This document shows positions 42,609-50,371 of a stretch of DNA of 64,000 bases, in pieces. A program made the translations under genes and the position numbers. The DNA is from Bin95 sp965220855 (lineage in GTDB: Bacteria; Pseudomonadota; Alphaproteobacteria; Bin95): contig CBDCQY010000001.1 in the NCBI GenBank assembly GCA_965220855.1, forward strand, positions 1,116,001-1,180,000. The letters are read 5' to 3'. The notes beneath the pieces are model-generated. The model ran no database searches. It was not told the origin of the DNA and saw only the letters and a list, made by a program, of their open reading frames with translations. How positions within the stretch are numbered: the first letter of the stretch is position 1; each line of letters opens with the position of its first letter.

Positions 42609-43088
42609 TCAGCCTTCCGCCGGCGGGGCGTTCAGCAGGGTGACGCTGCCGCCGGCCGCCTCGACCGCGGCGACGGCCGCTTTGGACGCGCCGGTCACGT
42701 GCAACTCCAGCTTGGCCTGCAGCTCGCCGCCGGCGAGCAGGCGCACGCCGTCGCGCACGCGCCGCACCACGCCAGAGGCCAGCAGCGCGGCCGCATCGAC
42801 CGGCTGCGTCGGGTCGAGCTTGCCGGCCTCCACCGCGATCTGCAGCCTGCCGACATTCACGGCCTGATAGCGGGCGCGGAAGCGGGCATTGTTGAAGCCG
42901 CGCTTCGGCAGGCGGCGATAGAGCGGCATCTGGCCGCCCTCGAAGCCCTTGATGGCCACGCCGCTGCGCGACTTCTGGCCCTTGACGCCGCGCCCGGAGG
43001 TCTTGCCCTTGCCGGAGCCGATGCCGCGCCCGACCCGCCTGGCGGTCCGGCGGGCGCCTGCATTGTCCGAAAGTTCGTTCAGCTTCAT
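42609..43088 (-). CDS. rplO: 50S ribosomal protein L15
   Basis: 159 residues from the ATG at 43088 (MKLNELSDNAGARRTARRVG). Conserved GRGIGSGKGKTSGRGVKGQK and GFEGGQMPLYRRLPKRGF. A late assembly protein of the large subunit. The open frame extends 10 codons upstream but without support. A 48-bp gap separates it from rpmD. Confidence 0.97.
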   Translation of the reverse strand: MKLNELSDNAGARRTARRVGRGIGSGKGKTSGRGVKGQKSRSGVAIKGFEGGQMPLYRRLPKRGFNNARFRARYQAVNVGRLQIAVEAGKLDPTQPVDAAALLASGVVRRVRDGVRLLAGGELQAKLELHVTGASKAAVAAVEAAGGSVTLLNAPPAEG

Positions 43089-43136
43089 CGCGTTTTCGCC
43101 CCCGCCCGTCTCCTGCAAATCGGTGACGGCCGGCCC

Positions 43137-43334
43137 CTATTCAATCTCTTCCACGCGGACCATATGCCGCACCTTGGCGATCATGCCGCGCACCGCCGGA
43201 GTGTCCTCCAGCACGCGCGAGCGGTTCATCCTGTTGAGGCCGAGGCCGATCAGCGTCTCGCGCTGCGCCTTCGGGCGCCGGATGGGCGAGCCCGTCTGGG
43301 TGACCTTGAGGCGTTTGGCGGCGGTCTCACTCAT
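43137..43334 (-). CDS. rpmD: 50S ribosomal protein L30
   Basis: 65 residues from ATG 43334. KVTQTGSPIRRPKAQRETLI then GLGLNRMNRSRVLEDTPAVR, the full L30 fold, ending at VRVEEIE. Starts inside the end of rpsE (8-bp overlap), so translation is coupled. Confidence 0.95.
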   Translation of the reverse strand: MSETAAKRLKVTQTGSPIRRPKAQRETLIGLGLNRMNRSRVLEDTPAVRGMIAKVRHMVRVEEIE

Positions 43335-43941
43335 GGCCGGCCGCCTTCGCCGCCGGCTCGTCCGCCGCGCCGGCTTCCGCCGCCTCGGCTCCGTCATTGG
43401 CCGGCGGGCGCGGGCCGAACAGCTCCGAGGGGCGCTTGCCCCGGCGCTGGGCCACCATGCGCGGATTGGCCGTCCGCGAGAGCGCCTCGAAGGTCGCCTT
43501 GACCATATTGTGCGGGTTGGAGGTGCCGAGCGACTTGGCCACCACATCCTGGATGCCGAGCGCCTCGAACACGGCGCGCATCGGCCCGCCGGCGATGACG
43601 CCGGTGCCCTGCGGGGCGGCGCGCAGCACCACCCGGCCGGCCCCGAAGCGCCCGTTCACATCGTGATGCAGCGTGCGCCCGTCCTTCAGCGGCACCCGGC
43701 GCATGCCGCGCTTGGCGCGCTCCGTCGCCTTGCGGATCGCCTCCGGCACCTCGCGCGCCTTGCCCGCGCCGACGCCGGCGCGGCCCTGGCCGTCGCCCGC
43801 CACGACGAGAGCCGAAAAGCCGAACCGCCGACCGCCCTTCACCACCTTGGCGACGCGGTTGATCGACACCAGCTTCTCGATGAACTCGCTCTCTTCGCGG
43901 TCGCGGTCCCGCCCGCGATCCGATCTCGGTCCCCGTGCCAT
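43327..43941 (-). CDS. rpsE: 30S ribosomal protein S5
   Basis: 204 residues. The double-stranded-RNA-binding part is INRVAKVVKGGRRFGFSALV and the C-terminal domain has GTGVIAGGPMRAVFEALGIQ and SNPHNMVKATFEAL. About 35 extra residues rich in Ala and Glu follow the core, a longer tail than in E. coli. It overlaps rpmD by 8 bp. Confidence 0.97.
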   Translation of the reverse strand: MARGPRSDRGRDRDREESEFIEKLVSINRVAKVVKGGRRFGFSALVVAGDGQGRAGVGAGKAREVPEAIRKATERAKRGMRRVPLKDGRTLHHDVNGRFGAGRVVLRAAPQGTGVIAGGPMRAVFEALGIQDVVAKSLGTSNPHNMVKATFEALSRTANPRMVAQRRGKRPSELFGPRPPANDGAEAAEAGAADEPAAKAAGHE

Positions 43942-43969
43942 GGCTGTTCCGTCTTCCTCCTGGCCCGCC

Positions 43970-44332
43970 TCAGAACGACAGTCCGCCCTCGCGGGCGGCG
44001 TCGGCGAGCGCCTTCACCCGCCCGTGATAGCGATAGCCGCCGCGGTCGAACACGACTTCCTTGACGCCCTTGGCCACCGCGCGCTCGGCCAGGCGTGCGC
44101 CGACCGCCTGGGCCGCCTGTCGATTGCAGGTTCCGGTGTCGGCCTCGCGCAGGTCGCGCTCCAGCGACGACGCCGCCACCAGCGTGCGGCCTTCGCGATC
44201 GTCGACGATCTGGGCGTAGATATAGCGGTTGGAGCGGAACACCGAAAGCCGCGGCCGGTCGCCTCCGGCCCGCCGCAGCCCGTAGCGCACGCGCCGCCGG
44301 CGCCGCTCGAACAGTTCCCGTGACGACAGCAT
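43970..44332 (-). CDS. rplR: 50S ribosomal protein L18
   Basis: 120 residues, 5S rRNA-binding. RRVRYGLRRAGGDRPRLSVF, NRYIYAQIVDD, and FDRGGYRYHGRVKALADAAR at the C terminus. 12 bp after rplF and 28 bp before rpsE. Confidence 0.97.
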   Translation of the reverse strand: MLSSRELFERRRRRVRYGLRRAGGDRPRLSVFRSNRYIYAQIVDDREGRTLVAASSLERDLREADTGTCNRQAAQAVGARLAERAVAKGVKEVVFDRGGYRYHGRVKALADAAREGGLSF

Positions 44333-44344
44333 GGCTTCCGGCCC

Positions 44345-44881
44345 CTATTTCTTCTTGCCTTCCTTGCGGAAGATCTGTTCGCCTTCATATCTCACACCCT
44401 TGCCCTTGTAGGGTTCGGGCTTGCGCCAGGCGCGGATCTCCGCCGCCACCTGGCCGACGCGCTGGCGGTCGGCGCCGCTCACCGCGATCTCGGTCGGCCT
44501 CGGGCAGGCGATCTCGATGCCCTCCGGAATCGGATATTCCACCGGATGGCTGTAGCCGAGCGACAGCACCAGCGTGCGCTCGCGCACCTCGGCCCTGTAG
44601 CCGACGCCGACGATCTCCAGCTTGCGGCTGAAACCCTCCGTCACGCCGGTGACGATGTTCTGCGCGAGCGCCCTCGTGGTGCCCCACATGGCGCGGGCCG
44701 GCTTGCTGTCGTCGCGCGGCCGCACCGCGATGCGGCCGTCTTCCAGGGCGACCTCGACCAGCTCCTCCGCCACCGGGAAACCGAGCTCGCCGAGCGGCCC
44801 GCGCGCGCTCAGCCGCGCGCCCTCGTAGCGGACTTCCGCGCCGGCCGGCACCGTCACCGGCAATTTTCCCACGCGCGACAT
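44345..44881 (-). CDS. rplF: 50S ribosomal protein L6
   Basis: 178 residues with two L6 repeats. MSRVGKLPVTVPAGAEVRYE at the start, TRALAQNIVTGVTEGFSRKL in the middle, and EIRAWRKPEPYKGKGVRYEG at the end, then basic KKK. Its start shares one base with the rpsH stop. Confidence 0.98.
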   Translation of the reverse strand: MSRVGKLPVTVPAGAEVRYEGARLSARGPLGELGFPVAEELVEVALEDGRIAVRPRDDSKPARAMWGTTRALAQNIVTGVTEGFSRKLEIVGVGYRAEVRERTLVLSLGYSHPVEYPIPEGIEIACPRPTEIAVSGADRQRVGQVAAEIRAWRKPEPYKGKGVRYEGEQIFRKEGKKK

Positions 44882-45276
44882 CAGAACACCTTGCAGAGCA
44901 CTTCGCCGCCGACATTGCGGGACCGCGCCTCGTGGTCCGACATGACGCCATGCGGCGTGGAGAGGATCTGGATGCCGAGGCCGTTGTTGAACGGCTTCAG
45001 GTCCTTGATCCGGGAATAGACCCGCCGGCCCGGCGTCGAGACGCGCTGGATCGACCGGATAACCGGCTGGCCCTCGTAATATTTCAGCTCGATGCGCAGC
45101 TCGCCCGCCGGCCCTTCATGGCTTTCGGCGTAGCTGCGGATATAGCCCTCGTCGGCCAGGACGCGCAGCACATTGACGCGCAGCTTCGACTTGGGCGACA
45201 CCACATGCGGCTTGCCGGCGCGCTGGCCGTTGCGGATGCGGGTGAGCATGTCGCCCAGAGGATCGCTCATGGACAT
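44881..45276 (-). CDS. rpsH: 30S ribosomal protein S8
   Basis: 131 residues; a start two codons later (MSDPLGDMLTRIRNGQ) is also possible and is nearer the family form. C-terminal RRVYSRIKDLKPFNNGLGIQ and ILSTPHGVMSDHEAR identify S8, a key binder of 16S helix 21 and often the spc-operon translational repressor. Confidence 0.96.
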   Translation of the reverse strand: MSMSDPLGDMLTRIRNGQRAGKPHVVSPKSKLRVNVLRVLADEGYIRSYAESHEGPAGELRIELKYYEGQPVIRSIQRVSTPGRRVYSRIKDLKPFNNGLGIQILSTPHGVMSDHEARSRNVGGEVLCKVF

Positions 45277-45297
45277 CGGTTCTGTCCGCCTCCTCTC

Positions 45298-45603
45298 TTA
45301 CCAGCTTGCCTTGACGACGCCGGGGATCATCGCCTGCGACGCCAGTTCGCGCAGCGCGATCCGCGACATGCGGAACTTGCGGTAATAGCCGCGCGGACGC
45401 CCCGAGAGCTCGCAGCGATTGCGCAGGCGCACGCGCGCGCCGTTGCGCGGCATGGCCGCGAGCTTCAGCGAGGCCGAAAAGCGCTCGTCCGGGGCGAGCG
45501 AGGCGTTGCGCACCTCGGCCTTGAGCCGGGCGCGCTTGCCCGCGTCCCGCGCCACCAGCCGCCGGCGCTTCTTGTCCCGCTCCACCATGCTGATCTTGGC
45601 CAT
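45298..45603 (-). CDS. rpsN: 30S ribosomal protein S14 (zinc-free form)
   Basis: 101 residues. MAKISMVERDKKRRRLVARD at the start, LRNRCELSGRPRGYYRKFRM and a WW-less SW end. It lacks the CxxC pairs of the zinc form, so it is the long C-minus type. 24 bp after rplE, 21 bp before rpsH. Confidence 0.97.
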   Translation of the reverse strand: MAKISMVERDKKRRRLVARDAGKRARLKAEVRNASLAPDERFSASLKLAAMPRNGARVRLRNRCELSGRPRGYYRKFRMSRIALRELASQAMIPGVVKASW

Positions 45604-45627
45604 CGGCGTTCCAGCCCTCCCTCGCGC

Positions 45628-46209
45628 CTAGCGCTCGAACGGCATGTTCAGGCCGCCCAGCAGTTCGCGCGCTTCCTCGTCGGTGCGCGCCGTCGTGCAG
45701 ATGACGACATTCATGCCTCTGATCGCATCCACCCGGTCGTAGGAAATCTCCGGGAAGATGATCTGCTCGCGAATGCCGAGCGAATAATTGCCCCGACCGT
45801 CGAACGCCCGCCCGGACACGCCGCGAAAGTCGCGCACGCGCGGCAGCGCGATGGTGGTCAGCCGGTCGAGAAACTCCCACATGCGCACCCGGCGCAAGGT
45901 GACCTTGCAGCCGATCGCCATGCCCTCGCGCAGCTTGAAGCCGGCGATCGAGCGGCGCGCGCGGGTCACCACCGGCTTCTGCCCGGCGATCGCCATCATC
46001 TCGGCGGTCGCGGACTCGATCTTCTTGCTGTCGGCCACGGCTTCGCCGACGCCCATGTTCAGCACGATCTTGTCGAGCGAGGGCACCTGCATCGGGTTGG
46101 TGTAGCCGAAGCGCTCGACCAGCGCCGGGCGCACGGTCTCGCGATAGATGTCCTGGAGGCGAGGCAGTGCACGCTGCACCTGCTCGATTTCGTGATTGTC
46201 CGTTTCCAT
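45628..46209 (-). CDS. rplE: 50S ribosomal protein L5 (core; frame extends upstream by 100 codons)
   Basis: The L5 core is complete: PRLQDIYRETVRPALVERFG, MQVPSLDKIVLNMGVGEAV, VVTRARRSIAGFKLREGMAI, and VRDFRGVSGRAFDGRGNYSL near the C terminus. It binds 5S rRNA in the central protuberance. From the ATG at 46209 the protein is 193 residues, close to the family norm, and TGAGGG lies 7 nt upstream. But the same frame is open to an ATG at 46509, also with a good Shine-Dalgarno, so a 293-residue L5 with an extra N-terminal domain may be made instead of, or beside, the normal form. Confidence 0.93.
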   Translation of the reverse strand: METDNHEIEQVQRALPRLQDIYRETVRPALVERFGYTNPMQVPSLDKIVLNMGVGEAVADSKKIESATAEMMAIAGQKPVVTRARRSIAGFKLREGMAIGCKVTLRRVRMWEFLDRLTTIALPRVRDFRGVSGRAFDGRGNYSLGIREQIIFPEISYDRVDAIRGMNVVICTTARTDEEARELLGGLNMPFER

Positions 46210-46509
46210 CCATCGACCCTCAGCCTTAAGCTTCCTCAGGACAGGACCTCTATTCCGATTCCATAATTTAACGCCCTCTGGCGGCAAATTATCGTAACCT
46301 GGTTCACTAGAGTCACCGTCAAGCAGCTTACCGACTCCTATCTTTATGTCTCCAAGGCGTGGTGCCAAAAATTCCCGAAGACTAGAATTATCAACTGGGG
46401 AAAAATAATAGACGTAGTCGGCCTCCATGGTCGTAACTCCAACCTTCTCTTCGTTATTGCTGATATCCCAGCTACACGGACCTGTCTTTTTGCTACTGAT
46501 ATAGTTCAT
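46210..46509 (-). CDS. novel 100-codon AT-rich reading frame fused in frame to L5
   Basis: Unrecognised coding segment between rplX and rplE. It starts with ATG 46509, preceded by GGGGAG at 8-nt spacing, and reads 100 codons with no stop straight into the L5 ATG. The peptide begins MNYISSKKTGPCSWDISNN, continues with MEADYVYYFSPVDNSSLREF, and ends LWNRNRGPVLRKLKAEGRW. It is acidic and aromatic in the first half and basic at the end, with no signal peptide or membrane helix. G+C is about 46% by hand count over 46211-46510, and codons such as AGA, ATA, TTA and AGT are common, unlike any neighbour. It may be an L5 N-terminal domain or a small gene relying on read-through; I do not know its function. 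Confidence 0.7.
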
Positions 46510-46531
46510 GGTCTATACTCCCCAACTCAGC
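46219..46531. other. putative insertion between rplX and rplE bounded by 6-bp direct repeats
   Basis: The minus-strand hexamer GCTGAG occurs at 46526-46531, across the rplX stop, and again at 46219-46224, in the L5 ribosome-binding site. Removing one copy plus the 301 bp between them leaves rplX ending in TGA, then GGGTCGATGG and the L5 ATG, a normal tight junction. No terminal inverted repeats are seen. Six matching bases could be chance. Confidence 0.5.
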
Positions 46532-46844
46532 GGTCGATCACCGCGCCGGAGCCGCGCGCGAAGCGGACCTTGCGGCCGTCTTCGAGCCGGCGGAACCCGA
46601 CGCGGACCGGCTTGTCGGTCTCGGGGTCGATATGGGCGAGGTTGGACAGATGCACCGGCGCCTCGATTTCCTCGACGCCGCCTGGCCCCTGCTGGCCGCC
46701 CCGGCGGTGGCGCGTGACCATGTTGACGCCCTGGACCACCGCGCGCCCCCGGTCCGGCAGCACGCGCAGCACCTCGCCGCGCTTGCCCCGGTCGCGCCCG
46801 GTCAGCACCGCCACCCGGTCGCCCTTGCGAATGCGCGCCGCCAT
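46527..46844 (-). CDS. rplX: 50S ribosomal protein L24
   Basis: 105 residues from ATG 46844. The KOW motif RKGDRVAVLTGRDRGKRGEV, then GVNMVTRHRRGGQQGPGG and ETDKPVRVGFRRLEDGRKVR, are typical. An assembly initiator of the large subunit. Its start shares a base with the rplN stop. Downstream lies the unusual AT-rich segment instead of the expected immediate rplE. Confidence 0.97.
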   Translation of the reverse strand: MAARIRKGDRVAVLTGRDRGKRGEVLRVLPDRGRAVVQGVNMVTRHRRGGQQGPGGVEEIEAPVHLSNLAHIDPETDKPVRVGFRRLEDGRKVRFARGSGAVIDR

Positions 46845-47212
46845 CACAGCACCTCCGGGGCGAGCGAGATGATCTTCATGAAGCGCTTGGCGCGCAGTTC
46901 GCGCGTCACCGGGCCGAAGATGCGCGTACCCACCGGCTCGTTCTGCGGGCTCAGGATCACCGCCGCATTGCGGTCGAAGCGGATCGCGGTGCCGTCCGGG
47001 CGCGTCACCTCCTTGCGGGTGCGCACCACCACGGCGCGGCGGATCTCGCCCTTGCGCACCCGCCCGCGCGGGATCGCCTCCTTCACCGACACGATGATGA
47101 TGTCGCCGACCGAGGCGGTGCGCCGTCCGGTGCCGCCCAGCACGCGGATGCACTGCACGCGGCGCGCGCCGGAATTGTCCGCGACATCGAGATTGGTCTC
47201 GACCTGGATCAT
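46844..47212 (-). CDS. rplN: 50S ribosomal protein L14
   Basis: 122 residues, a highly conserved protein of the intersubunit face: MIQVETNLDVADNSGARRVQ, RFDRNAAVILSPQNEPVGTR, and FMKIISLAPEVL at the end. Overlaps rpsQ by 4 nt. Confidence 0.98.
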   Translation of the reverse strand: MIQVETNLDVADNSGARRVQCIRVLGGTGRRTASVGDIIIVSVKEAIPRGRVRKGEIRRAVVVRTRKEVTRPDGTAIRFDRNAAVILSPQNEPVGTRIFGPVTRELRAKRFMKIISLAPEVL

Positions 47213-47475
47213 GCCTCGCTCTCCCCGGCGGCGCGCGCCTCGCCCGGGCGCCCGAGCGCCAGCCAGCGCTTGCGCCGCGAGATCGGGCGATGCTCCTCGA
47301 TCAGCACCGCGTCGCCCTCGCGGTAGCGGTTCTGCTCGTCATGCGCGGCGAACTTCTTCGAGCGCGTCACGAACTTCTTGTAGAGCGGATGGCGCACGCG
47401 GCGATCGACGCGGACGATGATCGTCTTGTCCATCTTGTCGCTGACCACGACGCCCTGCATCACTCGTTTCGGCAT
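47209..47475 (-). CDS. rpsQ: 30S ribosomal protein S17
   Basis: 88 residues. MPKRVMQGVVVSDKMDKTII and VDRRVRHPLYKKFVTRSKKF identify S17, followed by the conserved HDEQNRYREGDAVLIEEHRP. A short Ala/Gly/Glu-rich tail ends the protein. 15 bp after rpmC. Confidence 0.97.
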   Translation of the reverse strand: MPKRVMQGVVVSDKMDKTIIVRVDRRVRHPLYKKFVTRSKKFAAHDEQNRYREGDAVLIEEHRPISRRKRWLALGRPGEARAAGESEA

Positions 47476-47490
47476 GGAACCGCTCCGTCC

Positions 47491-47694
47491 TCAGGCTTCG
47501 GCCGCGCTGCGGCGCTTCTCGCCCAGCACCGTCTTCACGCGCGCGATGTCGCGGCGCACGCGGCGCATCTCGGCGGTGTTCTCCAGCTGGCCCGAGGCGC
47601 GGCGGAAGCGCAGGTTGAACGCCTCCTTCTGCAAGTCGAGCAGCATGTCGCCCAGCTCGTCGGCGGTCCGGGCCCGCACATCGATCGCCTTCAT
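47491..47694 (-). CDS. rpmC: 50S ribosomal protein L29
   Basis: 67 residues from ATG 47694. DELGDMLLDLQKEAFNLRFR and RRVRRDIARVKTVL give the two-helix L29 fold at the exit tunnel, where SRP and trigger factor dock. 5 bp after rplP. Confidence 0.96.
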   Translation of the reverse strand: MKAIDVRARTADELGDMLLDLQKEAFNLRFRRASGQLENTAEMRRVRRDIARVKTVLGEKRRSAAEA

Positions 47695-47699
47695 CGCCC

Positions 47700-48113
47700 T
47701 CAGATCCCCTCGCGCACGACCATGCGGGTCGCGATCGGCAGCTTGGCGGCGGCGAGCGCGAAGGCGTCGCGCGCGACCGATTCCGGCACGCCCTCCAGCT
47801 CGAACATGATGCGCCCCGGCTTGACCTTCGCCACCCAGTATTCCGGCGAGCCCTTGCCCTTGCCCATGCGCACCTCGGCCGGCTTGGTCGAGACCGGCAC
47901 ATCGGGGAAGATGCGGATCCACACCTTGCCCGCCCGGCGCATGCGCCGGGTGATGGTGCGCCGCGCAGCCTCGATCTGGCGCGCGGTGATGCGCGCCGGC
48001 GCGGCCGCCTTCAGCCCGTAGCTGCCGAAATTGAGCGTGGTCGCGCCCTTGGCCATGCCGTGGATCCGGCCCTTCTGGCGCTTGCGATATTTGGTGCGCC
48101 TCGGTTGCAGCAT
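47700..48113 (-). CDS. rplP: 50S ribosomal protein L16
   Basis: 137 residues. MLQPRRTKYRKRQKGRIHGM at the start, QIEAARRTITRRMRRAGKVW, RIFPDVPVSTKPAEVRMGKG and KGSPEYWVAKVKPGRIMFEL are near invariant. Organises the A site and 5S region. 12 bp after rpsC. Confidence 0.98.
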   Translation of the reverse strand: MLQPRRTKYRKRQKGRIHGMAKGATTLNFGSYGLKAAAPARITARQIEAARRTITRRMRRAGKVWIRIFPDVPVSTKPAEVRMGKGKGSPEYWVAKVKPGRIMFELEGVPESVARDAFALAAAKLPIATRMVVREGI

Positions 48114-48125
48114 CGTCCCGCCTCC

Positions 48126-48809
48126 TCAGCGGCCCATGGCGGCGCGCTCTTCGGCGATCCGCTTGTCCTGGGCCATCGGGTCATGCGCCATGATCTCGCC
48201 CTTGAACACCCACACCTTCACCCCGCAGGAGCCGTAGGTGGTGTTGGCGGTCGCCTCGCCATAGTCGATGTCGGCGCGCAAGGTGTGCAGCGGCACCCGG
48301 CCCTCCCGATACCACTCCGTGCGGGCGATCTCCGCGCCGCCGAGCCGCCCGCCGACATTGATGCGGATGCCGAGCGCGCCGAGGCGCATGGCGGACTGCA
48401 CCGCGCGCTTCATCGCGCGCCGGAACGCCACCCGCCGCTCCAGCTGCTGGGCGATATTGTCGGCCACCAGGCGGGCATCGACCTCGGGCTTGCGGATCTC
48501 GACGATGTTAAGATTGACATCGCTCTCGGTCATCCGCCCGAGCGCGCTGCGCAGGCGCTCGATATCCGCGCCCTTCTTGCCGATCACCACGCCCGGCCGC
48601 GCCGTGTGGATGGTGACGCGCGCCTTCTTCGCCGGGCGCTCGATGACGATCTTCGCCACGCCCGCATTCTGCAGCCGGCGCTCCAGGAAGGAGCGGATGC
48701 GCAAATCCTCATGCAGCAGGTCGGCATAGTCGCGACTGGCGTACCAGCGCGAGTTCCAGGTGCGGTTGACGCCGAGCCGGAGCCCGATCGGATTGACTTT
48801 GTGGCCCAT
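48126..48809 (-). CDS. rpsC: 30S ribosomal protein S3
   Basis: 227 residues. MGHKVNPIGLRLGVNRTWNS at the start; the type II KH domain shows PGVVIGKKGADIERLRSALG; the C-terminal domain has GALGIRINVGGRLGGAEIAR and LRADIDYGEATANTTYG. Part of the mRNA entry and helicase site. Shares one base with rplV. Confidence 0.98.
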   Translation of the reverse strand: MGHKVNPIGLRLGVNRTWNSRWYASRDYADLLHEDLRIRSFLERRLQNAGVAKIVIERPAKKARVTIHTARPGVVIGKKGADIERLRSALGRMTESDVNLNIVEIRKPEVDARLVADNIAQQLERRVAFRRAMKRAVQSAMRLGALGIRINVGGRLGGAEIARTEWYREGRVPLHTLRADIDYGEATANTTYGSCGVKVWVFKGEIMAHDPMAQDKRIAEERAAMGR

Positions 48810-49240
48810 CAGACGCGCTCCTCCACCGGATCGTCTTCCTCCGCCGCCGGGACGAACAGGTCGTCCTCGTCGGGCAGTTCGCGCACCACGATGCGCAGAT
48901 TGCTGAACGGCTTTTCCAGCCGCCCGACCCGCCCGCGCGCCCGGGGGCGCATGCGCTTCATGACGATCGTGCGCCCGACGGTCGCCTCGGCCACGATCAG
49001 CCGGTCGATGTCGAGCTCGTGATTGTTCTCCGCATTGGCGATGGCGGACTGCACCGCCTTGCGCACATCCGCCGCCACGCGCTTCTTCGAGAAGGCGAGC
49101 GTGTCGAGCGCCGCCCCGACGCCCAGCCCGCGAATGCTCTCCGCCACCAGGTTCAGCTTGCGCGGGCTGGTGCGGATATATTTGACATAGGCCAGCGCCT
49201 CGTTCTCCGCCAGCCTCGGTTCCGCCTTCGGTTTGCCCAT
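48809..49240 (-). CDS. rplV: 50S ribosomal protein L22
   Basis: 143 residues from ATG 49240 (MGKPKAEPRLAENEALAYVK). Core motifs RTSPRKLNLVAESIRGL and AIANAENNHELDIDRLIVAE; the hairpin MKRMRPRARGRVGRLEKPFS lines the exit tunnel. About 20 acidic residues (DEDDLFVPAAEEDDPVEERV) form a tail longer than in E. coli. Confidence 0.97.
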   Translation of the reverse strand: MGKPKAEPRLAENEALAYVKYIRTSPRKLNLVAESIRGLGVGAALDTLAFSKKRVAADVRKAVQSAIANAENNHELDIDRLIVAEATVGRTIVMKRMRPRARGRVGRLEKPFSNLRIVVRELPDEDDLFVPAAEEDDPVEERV

Positions 49241-49244
49241 CGCC

Positions 49245-49523
49245 TCAGCCCCGCCGCGCTTTCTTGTCGGCCGCATGGCCGTAGAAGGTCCGGGTCGGCG
49301 CGAACTCGCCGAACTTGTGGCCCACCATGTCCTCGGTCACCAGCACCGGCAGGAATTTCTGCCCGTTATGGACGCCGAAGGTGAGCCCGACGAATTGCGG
49401 CAGGATGGTGGACCGGCGCGACCAGGTGCGGATCACCTCCTTGCGCCCGGAGCCGCGCACCGCATCGGCCTTCTTCAGCAGATAGCCGTCCACGAACGGG
49501 CCTTTCCAGACTGAACGCGACAT
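49245..49523 (-). CDS. rpsS: 30S ribosomal protein S19
   Basis: 92 residues. MSRSVWKGPFVDGYLLKKAD, TWSRRSTILPQFVGLTFGVH and DMVGHKFGEFAPTRTFYGHA identify S19. 4 bp after rplB and 4 bp before rplV. Confidence 0.98.
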   Translation of the reverse strand: MSRSVWKGPFVDGYLLKKADAVRGSGRKEVIRTWSRRSTILPQFVGLTFGVHNGQKFLPVLVTEDMVGHKFGEFAPTRTFYGHAADKKARRG

Positions 49524-49527
49524 CGGG

Positions 49528-50367
49528 CTAGCCTCTCGTCTTGGCGCGGTGCCGGCTGCGCAGGATCATCTTGTCGGACGACTTCTTCTTGCGGGTCCGG
49601 CGTCCCTTGGTGGGCTTGCCCCAGGGCGTCACCGGGTGGCGTCCGCCCGAGGTCCGGCCCTCGCCGCCGCCATGGGGATGATCGACGGGGTTCATCACCA
49701 CGCCGCGCACATGCGGGCGCCGGCCGAGCCAGCGATTGCGCCCGGCCTTGGCGAGGCGCTGATTGGCGTGGTCGGGATTGGACACCGAGCCGATGGTCGC
49801 CATGCATTCATGCGGCACCATGCGCGTCTCGCCGGAGTTGAAGCGCAGCCGCGCCATGCCCGCATCGCGCCCGACCAGCTGCACATAGGCCCCGGCCGCG
49901 CGCGCGATCTGGCCGCCCTTGCCGGGCTTGAGCTCGACATTGTGGACGATGGTGCCGATCGGCACCCGGCGAAGCGGCATGGCGTTGCCGGGCTTCACAT
50001 CCACCTCGCGCCCGGCGACCACCTTGTCGCCGGCCTGCAGGCGCTGCGGGGCCAGGATATAGGCCAACTCGCCGTCCTCATAGCGGATGAGCGCGATGAA
50101 GGCGGTGCGGTTGGGGTCGTATTCCAGCCGCTCGACGGTCGCCGGCTGGTCCCATTTGCGCCGCTTGAAGTCGATGCGGCGATATTTGCGCTTGTGGCCG
50201 CCGCCGCGCCAGAAGACGGTGGTGCGGCCGTGATTGTTGCGCCCGCCGCTGCCGGTCAGCCCCTCGGTCAGCCCCTTGACCGGCTTGCCCTTGTGCAGCC
50301 CGGAGCGGTCCACCAGCACCAGGCCGCGGCGCCCGGGAGAGGTGGGGTTGTATTGCTTGAGCGCCAT
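49528..50367 (-). CDS. rplB: 50S ribosomal protein L2
   Basis: 279 residues near the peptidyl-transferase centre. MALKQYNPTSPGRRGLVLVD, GRNNHGRTTVFWRGGGHKRK, and in the C-terminal part GVVMNPVDHPHGGGEGRTSG with the conserved functional His. Basic C terminus. 4 bp after rplW. Confidence 0.99.
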   Translation of the reverse strand: MALKQYNPTSPGRRGLVLVDRSGLHKGKPVKGLTEGLTGSGGRNNHGRTTVFWRGGGHKRKYRRIDFKRRKWDQPATVERLEYDPNRTAFIALIRYEDGELAYILAPQRLQAGDKVVAGREVDVKPGNAMPLRRVPIGTIVHNVELKPGKGGQIARAAGAYVQLVGRDAGMARLRFNSGETRMVPHECMATIGSVSNPDHANQRLAKAGRNRWLGRRPHVRGVVMNPVDHPHGGGEGRTSGGRHPVTPWGKPTKGRRTRKKKSSDKMILRSRHRAKTRG

Positions 50368-50371
50368 CGCC

